A stretch of 64,000 nt of DNA, from the NCBI RefSeq assembly GCF_019891395.1, contig NZ_CP078143.1:2493001-2557000 (forward strand), read 5' to 3'. Of the stretch, positions 36,358-44,638 are shown piece by piece. The notes below the pieces were generated by a model. It had not been told where the DNA came from and made no database searches. It saw only the letters and a program-made list of their open reading frames with translations. Position numbers and translations under genes: made by a program. Position 1 is the stretch's first letter. Each line of letters begins with the position of its first letter. The stretch is from Nitratireductor kimnyeongensis. GTDB lineage: Bacteria; Pseudomonadota; Alphaproteobacteria; Rhizobiales; Rhizobiaceae.

Positions 36358-37182
36358 ATGGCCGGAAGTTGGGGACGTTTCAACATTGTGTCACTGGTGC
36401 TGGGGTTTGCCTTCCTGTACCTGCCGATCCTTCTGCTGGTGATCTATTCCTTCAACGAGTCGCGACTGGTCACGGTATGGGCGGGCTTCTCGACAAAGTG
36501 GTATGTGGAGCTCTTCTCCAATCGTGGCCTGATGGATGCGGCCTGGGTGACGGCAAGGGTTGCCTTCCTGTCGGCCACGGTGGCAACCGTGCTCGGCACG
36601 ATGGCGGCCATTGCGCTGACACGCTATACGCGGTTTCGGGGGCGGCTTCTGTTCTCTGGAATGGTCTTCGCGCCGCTCGTCATGCCGGAAGTCATCACCG
36701 GTCTGTCACTTCTGCTTTTGTTCGTGGCGATCAATTTCGACCGTGGATTCTTCACGGTCACCATCGCGCACATCACCTTTTCCATGTGTTTCGTGGCGGT
36801 GGTGGTTCAGTCCCGCCTGATGAGCTTCGATCAGTCGCTTGAAGAGGCTGCGCTCGATCTCGGCGCAACGCCGGTGAAGGCGTTTTTCCAGGTCACGCTG
36901 CCCGTGATTTTGCCGGCGGTGATTTCAGGCTGGATGCTGGCTTTCACCCTGTCACTCGATGATCTCGTGATTGCAAGCTTCACCTCAGGTCCCGGTGCAA
37001 CGACGCTTCCCATGAAGATTTACAGCCAGGTGCGGCTCGGCGTGACGCCGGAAATCAATGCGGTCTGCACCATTTTGATCGGGATTGTGGCGCTGGGCGT
37101 CATCGCCGCTTCGATCGTTACCAAGCGGCAGGAAGTTCAGCGGCGTCGCGACGAGCAGGCAGCCATAAGAGTCGCAGCCTGA
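36358..37182 (+). CDS. potI: polyamine ABC transporter permease PotI
   Basis: The second membrane subunit, 274 residues with six predicted segments. The first is LVLGFAFLYLPILLLVIYSF, and the family mark YSFNESRLVTVWAGFSTKWY follows. The EAA loop is LEEAALDLGATPVKAFFQVT near residue 160, and SLDDLVIASFTSGPG near 200 is typical of PotI/PotC. The ATG at 36358, 2 bp after the potH stop and behind GAGGCGGGG, is chosen over a longer in-frame reading that would overlap potH by about 100 bp. Confidence 0.93.
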   Translation: MAGSWGRFNIVSLVLGFAFLYLPILLLVIYSFNESRLVTVWAGFSTKWYVELFSNRGLMDAAWVTARVAFLSATVATVLGTMAAIALTRYTRFRGRLLFSGMVFAPLVMPEVITGLSLLLLFVAINFDRGFFTVTIAHITFSMCFVAVVVQSRLMSFDQSLEEAALDLGATPVKAFFQVTLPVILPAVISGWMLAFTLSLDDLVIASFTSGPGATTLPMKIYSQVRLGVTPEINAVCTILIGIVALGVIAASIVTKRQEVQRRRDEQAAIRVAA

Positions 37183-37199
37183 GCCAGACGCAGGCTCGG

Positions 37200-39047
37200 C
37201 TACTCGATCAGAAAGGGTGCGATGAAGGGCGCGTTCCAGGAACCGCCAACGAAGAAGGTTTCGCGCGGGCCCTGATCCGGAAGGTTTTCCTCCGCTGCAG
37301 TCTCCCCGCTGGAAGGTGTTTGCGGCGGCAGGATGCTGCCTGAAAGGGCAATGCCCCGGCCTGCAAACGGAACCAGCCCGCCAAGCGTGATCCTTTCTCC
37401 AGTGGAAAGACGGGCTTCCGCCGTGTCGATCCACGCAATGCCCCCTGCCAGAGTCGCCTTCAAGTCCGCACCCTCGATGGGGAGTTCGCCATCGGCGATG
37501 TCCTGCAAGGGGAAAAAGCTGCCCTTGTCATTATGCTCCCGAAAGGTTTCGAGATTGAGGCCGACAATGCTGCCCTTGCCGAAATTGGCCGAGATGGAAC
37601 CATCGGATGTTTCCAGGATCTGGTTCAGTGTTTCGCCATGCCCTTTGAGAAACACTGAGAAGGAGCCTTTGGCTCTCGGCATGAAGGCGGTGAAATGGAG
37701 CTTCTCTCCCATCAGCCCGCCGTCAATGTTCTCGGCCGCAATGCGAAGTTCGGCATGATCACGGCCCTCGACATTGTCGAGTCGGACACCGAGCTGAAGC
37801 ATACCTCCGAAAGCGGTGGCGTCGGAAATGTCGAGGCTCACCAGGCCGTCACGAACCTGCGCGGTCGCAGCCACATCGGTCATCGATACCGAACCTGCAG
37901 AAGCCTGCGTGGCCGAGAGGCGAAGGTCGAAGTTGAGATCATGCGCCCAGGAAGCCGCAACTGCCTGCGCCGGTGCGTCGGGTTCGGGGGCAAGGGTTTT
38001 CAGCAGAGTGCCAAGATCGAGCGCATTGAAGGCAAGCGTTCCGGAGATGGTCGGACGCGGATCGGTAAACGCCACGTCGAAGACGCCGGTTGCATTGCTG
38101 TCCCCGAGGCTGAATTCCGCGGTCTCGAATTTTACACGTTTGGCATCGCCGATGATTGTGCTGCGAAGCTTTGCAGGCTTGATCGTGCTGCCGGGCCAGT
38201 CCTCGAGCAGTGTCCATTCCAGTACACGCTGAAGGGAGGGGGCCGAGCTTTCCAGAGTGCCGTTGACGAAGGCATTGTCTACGAGATCGGCTTCACCTTT
38301 GAAAGACAGCGTCAGCGGCGCGCTCTTCAGTGAGAGCGAAAGAGCGGTCTTGCCGCCCGCGAGCAGAAAGAGCGGCTCGTCGGTCGAGGCATCAAAGGAG
38401 AGACTTTCGCCGTGCCAGATGCCTTTGACTGAAAGCGTGGCCGCGCGGTTGAGGGCAGGCCAGTTGAAGGTCCCCGTAAGGCCGCTGAGAAATGGCGGTT
38501 TGTTGTCCCCGTTGAGCGCGATAACCCGGCCATCCTCGACTTCGACTGCCGCGAAACTGTCGCTCGGCAATGCACTTTTGTCAGGCGATGCCGGATCCGC
38601 TGCAAGCAGCTCGCGGGCCGTATCAACCGATTGTGCGAGCTTGCCCCAATTGGGGATGGTCGGAATGCGCATGACACCGTCCGTCTCATCAAGCCGCAGA
38701 ACCGGATGCACCAGCCGGATCTTAGTGAACACGACCTTGCCACGCAGGGCTGCGAGTGCGGAAAGGTCAATCTCGACACGCTCGGCTTCCATGACCGGTG
38801 CGCCATCGTCGTTCCAGTCGGACAGCACAACATCATTCAGCACTGCGCTGAAGGTAGGCCAGACACGGATTTGGGGGGCGTCGTCCAGGCGAATGCGATA
38901 TCCGCTCCAGGCGCTGAGCTGCTGGGCCACGCTGTCGCGCACGATCTGCGTGGAAGCCAGGATCGGTAGGCAAACCACCACCAATGCCGCAAGCACGGCG
39001 GCGATCAACAGAGCCCAAATGCTTTTCTTCATTGCCGGCGAGGGCAT
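37200..39047 (-). CDS. AsmA-family envelope protein
   Basis: A 615-residue protein with one N-terminal signal-anchor segment (IWALLIAAVLAALVVVCLPIL, residues about 9-29) and a long periplasmic domain rich in beta-strands. It begins with the AsmA hallmark region YRIRLDDAPQIRVWPTFSAV and VEIDLSALAALRGKVVFTKI. A conserved C-terminal AsmA region lies near 510-560. Such proteins belong to the bridge-like repeating beta-groove group thought to help move phospholipids to the outer membrane; that role is inferred. It converges on potI, 17 bp away. Confidence 0.83.
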   Translation of the reverse strand: MPSPAMKKSIWALLIAAVLAALVVVCLPILASTQIVRDSVAQQLSAWSGYRIRLDDAPQIRVWPTFSAVLNDVVLSDWNDDGAPVMEAERVEIDLSALAALRGKVVFTKIRLVHPVLRLDETDGVMRIPTIPNWGKLAQSVDTARELLAADPASPDKSALPSDSFAAVEVEDGRVIALNGDNKPPFLSGLTGTFNWPALNRAATLSVKGIWHGESLSFDASTDEPLFLLAGGKTALSLSLKSAPLTLSFKGEADLVDNAFVNGTLESSAPSLQRVLEWTLLEDWPGSTIKPAKLRSTIIGDAKRVKFETAEFSLGDSNATGVFDVAFTDPRPTISGTLAFNALDLGTLLKTLAPEPDAPAQAVAASWAHDLNFDLRLSATQASAGSVSMTDVAATAQVRDGLVSLDISDATAFGGMLQLGVRLDNVEGRDHAELRIAAENIDGGLMGEKLHFTAFMPRAKGSFSVFLKGHGETLNQILETSDGSISANFGKGSIVGLNLETFREHNDKGSFFPLQDIADGELPIEGADLKATLAGGIAWIDTAEARLSTGERITLGGLVPFAGRGIALSGSILPPQTPSSGETAAEENLPDQGPRETFFVGGSWNAPFIAPFLIE

Positions 39048-39352
39048 GGAACCTCATCTTCGGCGTTCCGCCCGGCAAACTTGCGGCCAGAGTGAACGCG
39101 GTCAACTTGATGGCCGGAAATGCCACGACACAGCTGTGCCGGCAAACCGACTTCACAGCTCCTTACGGGTTTAAACATGACGTATGGCAATTCAAGGACT
39201 TGTCGCACCGTGAAGGGGTATTGCACCGCTTTCTGCAACAACCTGGCGGGTTTGATGCCGGAAACGGGAATTGATTCAAATGAAACCATTGCCGATGTGA
39301 GGCGGAATTGCATAAGAAGAGCATACGCCTGGAGGGCCGCGAGGAGGAAAGA
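39048..39352. other. 305-bp divergent intergenic region
   Basis: Lies between asmA (minus) and acetoacetate-CoA ligase (plus) and should hold both promoters. The only structure I see is TTGCA-N8-TGCAA (39221-39238), loosely like the TGC...GCA half-sites bound by PhaR. No convincing gene is present. Confidence 0.5.
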
Positions 39353-41311
39353 ATGAAGGCAACGGAGCCACTTTGGACCCCATCTCAGGGGCGGAAGACC
39401 GACGCGCCGATATCGGCTTTCGCCAGATGCGCAGAGAAGGTCGCTGGCCGTAGCCTACTTGACTATGATGCGCTTCACGCATGGTCGATCGAAGACCGTG
39501 AAGCGTTCTGGTCTCTCGTCTGGGACTTTTGCGATGTCATCGGCCACAAGGGCGCTCGCATCCTGGCAAATGGCGAGCAAATGCCGGGGGCTTCATTCTT
39601 CCCGGATGCGAGACTGAACTTCGCTGAGAATCTGCTGCGCAGGACCGGCAGCGACGATGCGGTGGTTTTCCGGGGCGAAGACAAGGTAGAGCGAAGGCTC
39701 TCCTGGGATGCGCTGCGTGCGCAGGTGTCGCGTCTGCAACAGCTCTTCCGCGATCGGGGCCTGAAGGCCGGCGACCGCGTGGCGGCGATGATGCCGAATA
39801 TGCCCGAGACGCTCGCTGCAATGCTTGCGGCCACGTCGCTCGGTGCCGTCTGGTCGTCCTGTTCGCCCGATTTCGGCATTCAGGGGGTGCTCGATCGGTT
39901 CGGCCAGATCGAGCCGACAATTTTCATTGCGCCGGACGGCTATTGGTACGGCGGCAAATCCTTCGACGTTTCAGACAAGACCGCTGCCGTCCTCGATAAA
40001 CTGCCGAGCGTGAAGCTGGCGTTGATTGTCGACTATCTCGGGCATGCTCAAGAGTCCGCTGCAAAGATCGGCAAGGCCGAGGCTTACGGTGAGGCGGCGG
40101 AGCGCTACGAGGAGGGGCAGCTTGTCTTTGAACGCCTTCCCTTTTCACATCCACTCTACGTCCTGTTTTCCTCCGGTACGACCGGTATTCCGAAATGCAT
40201 AGTGCATTCGGCGGGCGGCACACTTCTCCAGCATGTGAAGGAGCACCGCCTCCATGCAGGTCTGAAGCCCGGCGACCGCCTGTTCTATTTCACCACCTGC
40301 GGCTGGATGATGTGGAATTGGCTGATGAGCGGGCTGGCGTCGGAAGCCACGCTGCTGCTCTATGACGGCTCTCCATTCCATCCTGACGGAAATGTGCTTT
40401 TCGATTATGCCGATGCCGAGCGCATGACATATTTCGGAACCTCGGCAAAGTTCATCGATGCGGTGCGCAAGGCCGGTTTGAAGCCCATGGAAAGCCACGA
40501 CCTTTCTACGGTCGAGACATTATCCTCTACTGGCTCGCCGCTGGCGCCGGAGAATTTCGCCTTCGTTTATGAGGGGATCAAGAAAGACATCCATCTCGCC
40601 TCGATCTCAGGCGGGACGGACATTGTCTCCTGCTTTGTGCTCGGGGTGCCTACCTTGCCGGTCTGGGTCGGCGAGATTCAGGCGGCGGGACTCGGCATGG
40701 CGGTTGAAGTCTGGGACGATGAAGGGCGTCCTCTTGAAAAGGGTAAGGGCGAACTCGTGTGTACCCGCGCGTTTCCGGCCATGCCGATCGGGTTCTGGAA
40801 CGATCTGGAAAACGAAAAATATCACACAGCCTATTTCGACCGGTTCGACAATGTCTGGTGTCACGGCGATTTTGCCGAATGGACGGAGCATGGCGGCATT
40901 GTCATCCATGGCCGTTCCGACGCGACGCTGAACCCCGGCGGCGTGCGCATCGGCACGGCGGAGATCTACAATCAGGTCGAGCAACTGCCGGAGATCCTCG
41001 AGGCGATCTGCATCGGACAGGAGTGGGAAGACGATGTGCGCGTTGTCCTTTTCGTGCGGCTGGCCGAAGGTGTGAGGCTCGACGAGGCGCTGGAAAAGAC
41101 GATCCGCACCAAGATCAGAACAGGGGCAAGCCCGCGTCACGTGCCGGCGCGCATCGTGGCAGTGGCGGACATCCCGCGCACGAAATCCGGAAAAATAACC
41201 GAGCTTGCCGTGCGCGACATCGTTCATGGCCGCGCGGTGAAAAACAGGGAAGCGCTCGCCAACCCCGAGGCACTGGATCTCTATCGCGACATTCCCGAGC
41301 TTCGTCAGTGA
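39353..41311 (+). CDS. aacS: acetoacetate-CoA ligase
   Basis: Activates acetoacetate to acetoacetyl-CoA with ATP, linking ketone bodies or released PHB carbon to central metabolism. The 652-residue adenylate-forming enzyme starts with the ACS_N type region ([20 protein letters not shown]). It has the AMP-binding loop [19 protein letters not shown] near 265 and [13 protein letters not shown] near 312. The C-terminal [18 protein letters not shown] contains the catalytic, acetylatable Lys near 620. [18 protein letters not shown] is typical of acetoacetyl-CoA synthetases. GAGGAAAGA directly upstream sets the ATG at 39353. Confidence 0.91.
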   Translation: MKATEPLWTPSQGRKTDAPISAFARCAEKVAGRSLLDYDALHAWSIEDREAFWSLVWDFCDVIGHKGARILANGEQMPGASFFPDARLNFAENLLRRTGSDDAVVFRGEDKVERRLSWDALRAQVSRLQQLFRDRGLKAGDRVAAMMPNMPETLAAMLAATSLGAVWSSCSPDFGIQGVLDRFGQIEPTIFIAPDGYWYGGKSFDVSDKTAAVLDKLPSVKLALIVDYLGHAQESAAKIGKAEAYGEAAERYEEGQLVFERLPFSHPLYVLFSSGTTGIPKCIVHSAGGTLLQHVKEHRLHAGLKPGDRLFYFTTCGWMMWNWLMSGLASEATLLLYDGSPFHPDGNVLFDYADAERMTYFGTSAKFIDAVRKAGLKPMESHDLSTVETLSSTGSPLAPENFAFVYEGIKKDIHLASISGGTDIVSCFVLGVPTLPVWVGEIQAAGLGMAVEVWDDEGRPLEKGKGELVCTRAFPAMPIGFWNDLENEKYHTAYFDRFDNVWCHGDFAEWTEHGGIVIHGRSDATLNPGGVRIGTAEIYNQVEQLPEILEAICIGQEWEDDVRVVLFVRLAEGVRLDEALEKTIRTKIRTGASPRHVPARIVAVADIPRTKSGKITELAVRDIVHGRAVKNREALANPEALDLYRDIPELRQ

Positions 41312-41419
41312 AACCGGTTCGGCATGGTAAACAAATGATGAAGCTGAAATTTACCGAGACTTTACAAGTGGTACGGTTCGGTAAACTTCTCTGCGAACCG
41401 GTAAGGTTCTGTTAAGGGT

Positions 41420-41549
41420 TTGCGCGCGATAGTGCCGGCTAACTTGACGAGCCGGACACAGGTTCCGACTGTTCATGCAGATGTTCGCCAAGCCTCGTTT
41501 TTGACAGCATTCAAGATCCTTCAGGCGCCCTTTACGGGCGCTTTTTTTT
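41420..41549 (+). ncRNA. candidate small RNA with its own terminator
   Basis: A 301-bp gap follows the ligase gene. In it CCGGCT...AGCCGG (about 41435-41453) forms a hairpin, about 70 nt of unstructured sequence follows, and a strong terminator ends at 41549. Upstream lies a dyad GGTTCG...CGAACC (about 41375-41399) that could be an operator. The layout suits an independently made small RNA of roughly 130 nt. It could instead be only the 3' untranslated end of the ligase mRNA. The 5' end is a guess. Confidence 0.35.
41525..41549 (+). terminator. rho-independent terminator
   Basis: GCGCCC (41525-41530), loop TTTAC, GGGCGC (41536-41541), then eight T. It lies 214 bp after the acetoacetate-CoA ligase stop. 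Confidence 0.85.
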
Positions 41550-41612
41550 GCCCGGATTTTTGGGCGCCCATGCGGTCGCATCAACGAGGCAAACCAGTGT
41601 CTCGATAGGGTG

Positions 41613-43310
41613 TCAGGTGTTGTGATCACGCATGAGCGGGCGCGACAGAAGAACGACCGGCACGATAGCCGTCGCGATGATGAGGAGCGCCGCCACGGCG
41701 CCGTCTTCCACCACACCGCGGGACGCGTTTTCATAAACATGCGTCGCGAGCGTGCGGAAGCCGAAGGGGCGCAGGAGAATGGTCGCCGAAAGCTCCTTCA
41801 CGGTGTCCACAAAGACGAGGATGGCCGCCGTCAGGATGGCAGGTTTCAGAAGTGGCAGGAGAACGGCGAGCGCGCTCTGGTTTGCGGTTTTGCCGAGGCT
41901 ACGGGCGGCCTGATCCAGATTGGGCGGTAGCTTTTCAAGCCCCGAGCGGACCGCGCTTTCGGCCAGCGCCAGAAAACGGATCGTGCAGGCTATAACAATG
42001 GAAGCTGCCGTGCCGGTCAGGAGAAGGCCGGTGGAAAAGCCGCCATAGGTGCGTGCAGCGCTGTCGACCGTGTTGTCGATGGCGGCGAGAGAGAGAAGCA
42101 GGCCAAGGCCGAGGATCGTGCCGGGCAGGGCATATCCGATGGAGGCAAGCCGCACGAGCGCCATGGTGTAGGGCGAGCGCGAGAGACGCATGGCATTGAG
42201 AAGCAGCAGCGCGATGACGACGGTCGCAATCGCGGTGATGCTGGCCACCGTAACGCTGGTCAGGAACGCCTGCAGAACCTGTGGATCCGCAAACTGGTAG
42301 AGCCGTTTCGAGACATAGCGGACGAACACGAAAAGCGGAATGCCGAAGCCTGACAGAATGGGCAGGCCGAGGGCGCCAGTTGCCAAGATGCCTTTGAAAC
42401 CTCGGAGCGGCAGACGAGGCGGGCGCACGTGCATCTGGGTGCCACGGGCGCTGTGAAAACGTTGCTTGCGGCGCGCCCATTGCTCGGCTGTCAGAAGCAG
42501 GAACACGATCACCAGCATCACGGAAGCGATCTGTGCCGCCCCTTCGAGGCTCCCGCGATTGAGCCAGGTGGCGTAGACCGACAGAGTGAGCGTGCGAACG
42601 CCGAGATATTCCACCGCGCCGATGTCGTTGAGTGTCTCCATCATCACCAGCGCCAGGCCGGCGACGATGGCCGGGCGGGCGACAGGTAGAAGAATGCGGA
42701 AGAAGACGCGTGCCGGCCGCGCGCCCAGCGTGCGCGCCACATCGGCAATGTTTCGTCCCTGCATGAGAAAGACGACGCGGGCCGTGAGATAGACATAGGG
42801 GAACGTGACGGACGTGACCACGAGGGCTGCGCCCCAGGTGGAGCGGATGTCGGGAAACCAGTAGTCGCGCGCGCTTTCGAAGCCGAAGACGGCGCGGAGC
42901 GCTGTCTGCACGGGGCCGACATAGTGGAAGAATTCGCCAAAGGCATAAGCGGCCAGATAGGTGGGAACCGCGAGCGGCAGCACCAGTGCCCATGAGAGAA
43001 GCCGGCGCAGCGGGAACTCATAGCCCACCACCAGCCAGGCGGATCCGACACCGATGAATGCCGTACCCATGGCAACGAGGCCGAGCAGGATAAGCGTGGT
43101 GCCAAGCGACTGCGGCAGCACGTAGCGCAGGAGATGCGGCCAGGCTTCCCCCGTGCCGGAAAGCGCGACGAAAAGTATGGTGGCGACAGGAAGCATGACC
43201 GCCAGCGCGATTATGAGACTGCCGAGCCGCGCGGCACGGTGGCGCTCTCCCCGAACGCGGGGAAAACGGTGTTCACGAAGAGGTGCTGTCGGCGCTGGCT
43301 GGAGGGTCAT
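41613..43310 (-). CDS. fbpB: Fe(III) ABC transporter permease, fused two-domain type
   Basis: A 565-residue inner-membrane permease with about 12 membrane segments in two homologous halves, as in FbpB/SfuB. Each half has an EAA-type loop: IADVARTLGARPARVFFRIL near residue 190 and LDQAARSLGKTANQSALAVL near 475. The signature MMETLNDIGAVEYLGVRTLT near 225 and VDTVKELSATILLRPFGF near 510 are typical. It imports ferric iron delivered by FbpA. It lies 90 bp after fbpA with a terminator-like hairpin between them. No ATPase gene (fbpC) follows; the next 300 bp are intergenic. Confidence 0.9.
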   Translation of the reverse strand: MTLQPAPTAPLREHRFPRVRGERHRAARLGSLIIALAVMLPVATILFVALSGTGEAWPHLLRYVLPQSLGTTLILLGLVAMGTAFIGVGSAWLVVGYEFPLRRLLSWALVLPLAVPTYLAAYAFGEFFHYVGPVQTALRAVFGFESARDYWFPDIRSTWGAALVVTSVTFPYVYLTARVVFLMQGRNIADVARTLGARPARVFFRILLPVARPAIVAGLALVMMETLNDIGAVEYLGVRTLTLSVYATWLNRGSLEGAAQIASVMLVIVFLLLTAEQWARRKQRFHSARGTQMHVRPPRLPLRGFKGILATGALGLPILSGFGIPLFVFVRYVSKRLYQFADPQVLQAFLTSVTVASITAIATVVIALLLLNAMRLSRSPYTMALVRLASIGYALPGTILGLGLLLSLAAIDNTVDSAARTYGGFSTGLLLTGTAASIVIACTIRFLALAESAVRSGLEKLPPNLDQAARSLGKTANQSALAVLLPLLKPAILTAAILVFVDTVKELSATILLRPFGFRTLATHVYENASRGVVEDGAVAALLIIATAIVPVVLLSRPLMRDHNT

Positions 43311-43351
43311 GACAACTGAGGCGATATGGCGGCGGGTTTACCCGCAAAAGC

Positions 43352-43385
43352 AAAAAGCCGGGCCCTGCAAAGGACCCGGCTTTTG
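43352..43385 (-). terminator. intercistronic terminator/attenuator between fbpA and fbpB
   Basis: On the minus strand AAAAGCCGGGTCC pairs with GGGCCCGGCTTTTT across a TTTGCA loop, and TTTTTGCTTTT follows. It sits right after the fbpA stop (43401) and before the fbpB start (43310). Partial read-through would give more binding protein than permease. Confidence 0.75.
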
Positions 43386-43400
43386 CGTCTTAAAGATGGA

Positions 43401-44459
43401 TCAGCTGGCCGGGCCGTCATCGAGACCGACACGGTCAACCATTTCGGAGGCCGCCTTGCGGTTTTTTGCGATCTCGGCAAGCGGCAGGCTGTCCGGCTTG
43501 ATCTGGCCGAAGGACTGCACGGTTTCCGACACCGTGGCACCCGGAAGAACCGGATACTCGTAATTGGTCTCGGCGTAGATCGACTGGGCCTCGGCGCTGC
43601 CCAGGAAGCGCATCAGCTCAAGCGCATTGTCACGGTTCGGCGCGTGCTTGGCCATTGCCATCCCCGAAATGTTGACATGGGTGCCGCGATCCTTGGAATT
43701 GGGGAACAGGACCTTCATCGAAGCGGCCCAGTCCTTCTGCTCCGGCTCTTTCTCATTGTTGATCATGAGACCAACATAATAGGTGTTGCCGATGCCCAGA
43801 TCGCACTCACCGGCATAGATGGCCTGTGCCTGCGCCCGGTCGTTGCCGCTCGGCTTGCGTGCGAGATTGGCCTTGAGGCCCTTCATCCACTCTTCGGCCT
43901 TCTCCTCACCGTGATGGGCGATCATGGAGGCGAACAGAGCAATGTTGTAATTGTGCTGGCCACTGCGCATGCAGATCTTGCCCTTCCACTTGGGATCGGC
44001 GAGCTCTTCATAGGTGATCGTGTCCTGCTCGACGCGCTCCTTGGAGGCATAGACAACGCGGCCGCGCGTGGTGACACCGAACCAGTGGCCTTCCGGGTCG
44101 CGGAACTCGGACGGAATTTCGGAATTGACGGTCTCGTCCTCGACGGGCTGCGTGATGCTCTTTTCCTTGGCGTTCATTAGACGACCAATATCGACGGTCA
44201 GGATGACATCTGCAGGCGAGTTCGAGCCTTCCGCCGCAATGCGGTCCTCAAGGCCCTTGTCCAGGAACAGGACTTCGGTCGCAATTCCGGTCTTTTCGGT
44301 GAAAGCGTCGAGCAGCGGCTTGATGAGGAAAGGTTGGCGATAGGAATAGATGTTCACCGTTCCCTCTGCCTGAGCCGCAGGCAGGGTTGTGGCAAGCGTT
44401 CCCGCTGCAACAAGCGCGGCGAGACCGGCGCGGGCAGCGATCAATTTGTTTGTCAGCAT
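43401..44459 (-). CDS. fbpA: Fe(III) ABC transporter substrate-binding protein
   Basis: A 352-residue periplasmic binding protein. The signal peptide is roughly residues 1-30 (LAALVAAGTLATTLPAAQA), and the mature domain starts EGTVNIYSYRQPFLIKPLL. Tyrosines in NTYYVGLMINNEKEPEQKDW near residue 220 match the iron-binding tyrosine pair of FbpA/FutA-type proteins. GDCDLGIGNTYY-like AGECDLGIGNTYY and GTHVNISGMAMAKHAPN are family marks. The ATG at 44459 has GGAGA upstream. An exact Irr-type box lies about 120 bp upstream, so iron-dependent control is likely. Confidence 0.92.
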   Translation of the reverse strand: MLTNKLIAARAGLAALVAAGTLATTLPAAQAEGTVNIYSYRQPFLIKPLLDAFTEKTGIATEVLFLDKGLEDRIAAEGSNSPADVILTVDIGRLMNAKEKSITQPVEDETVNSEIPSEFRDPEGHWFGVTTRGRVVYASKERVEQDTITYEELADPKWKGKICMRSGQHNYNIALFASMIAHHGEEKAEEWMKGLKANLARKPSGNDRAQAQAIYAGECDLGIGNTYYVGLMINNEKEPEQKDWAASMKVLFPNSKDRGTHVNISGMAMAKHAPNRDNALELMRFLGSAEAQSIYAETNYEYPVLPGATVSETVQSFGQIKPDSLPLAEIAKNRKAASEMVDRVGLDDGPAS

Positions 44460-44580
44460 TGGTGTCTCCAAACCTGTGGGATTAAAGGTCCCAGGGAATG
44501 CGCAGCTGTTGCTCCGCAATGCGGGGACATCTCGCGGAAAAAACACCGTGCGTCAAGAAAAATACAAATAATATCATTAG

Positions 44581-44597
44581 TTTAGAAGTATTCTAAA
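44581..44597. promoter_or_regulatory. iron control element (Irr box) upstream of fbpA
   Basis: TTTAGAA-GTA-TTCTAAA is a perfect 7-3-7 dyad and equals the rhizobial ICE/Irr consensus. It lies 122 bp before the fbpA start codon and beyond the end of the convergently placed kinase gene. Irr senses iron through heme, so fbpA should respond to iron status. Confidence 0.8.
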
Positions 44598-44638
44598 CTA
44601 CAAATGTCATCTTTTCTGACGTTGGTTTGAGCGAAGCC

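Noticed and set aside
39120..39356. 78-residue plus-strand reading before the acetoacetate-CoA ligase
   Set aside because: No ribosome-binding site, unlikely composition, and it overlaps the ligase start.
41935..42993. 352-residue minus-strand reading inside fbpB in another frame
   Set aside because: Arg/His/Pro-rich shadow; the fbpB frame has clear membrane segments and EAA loops.
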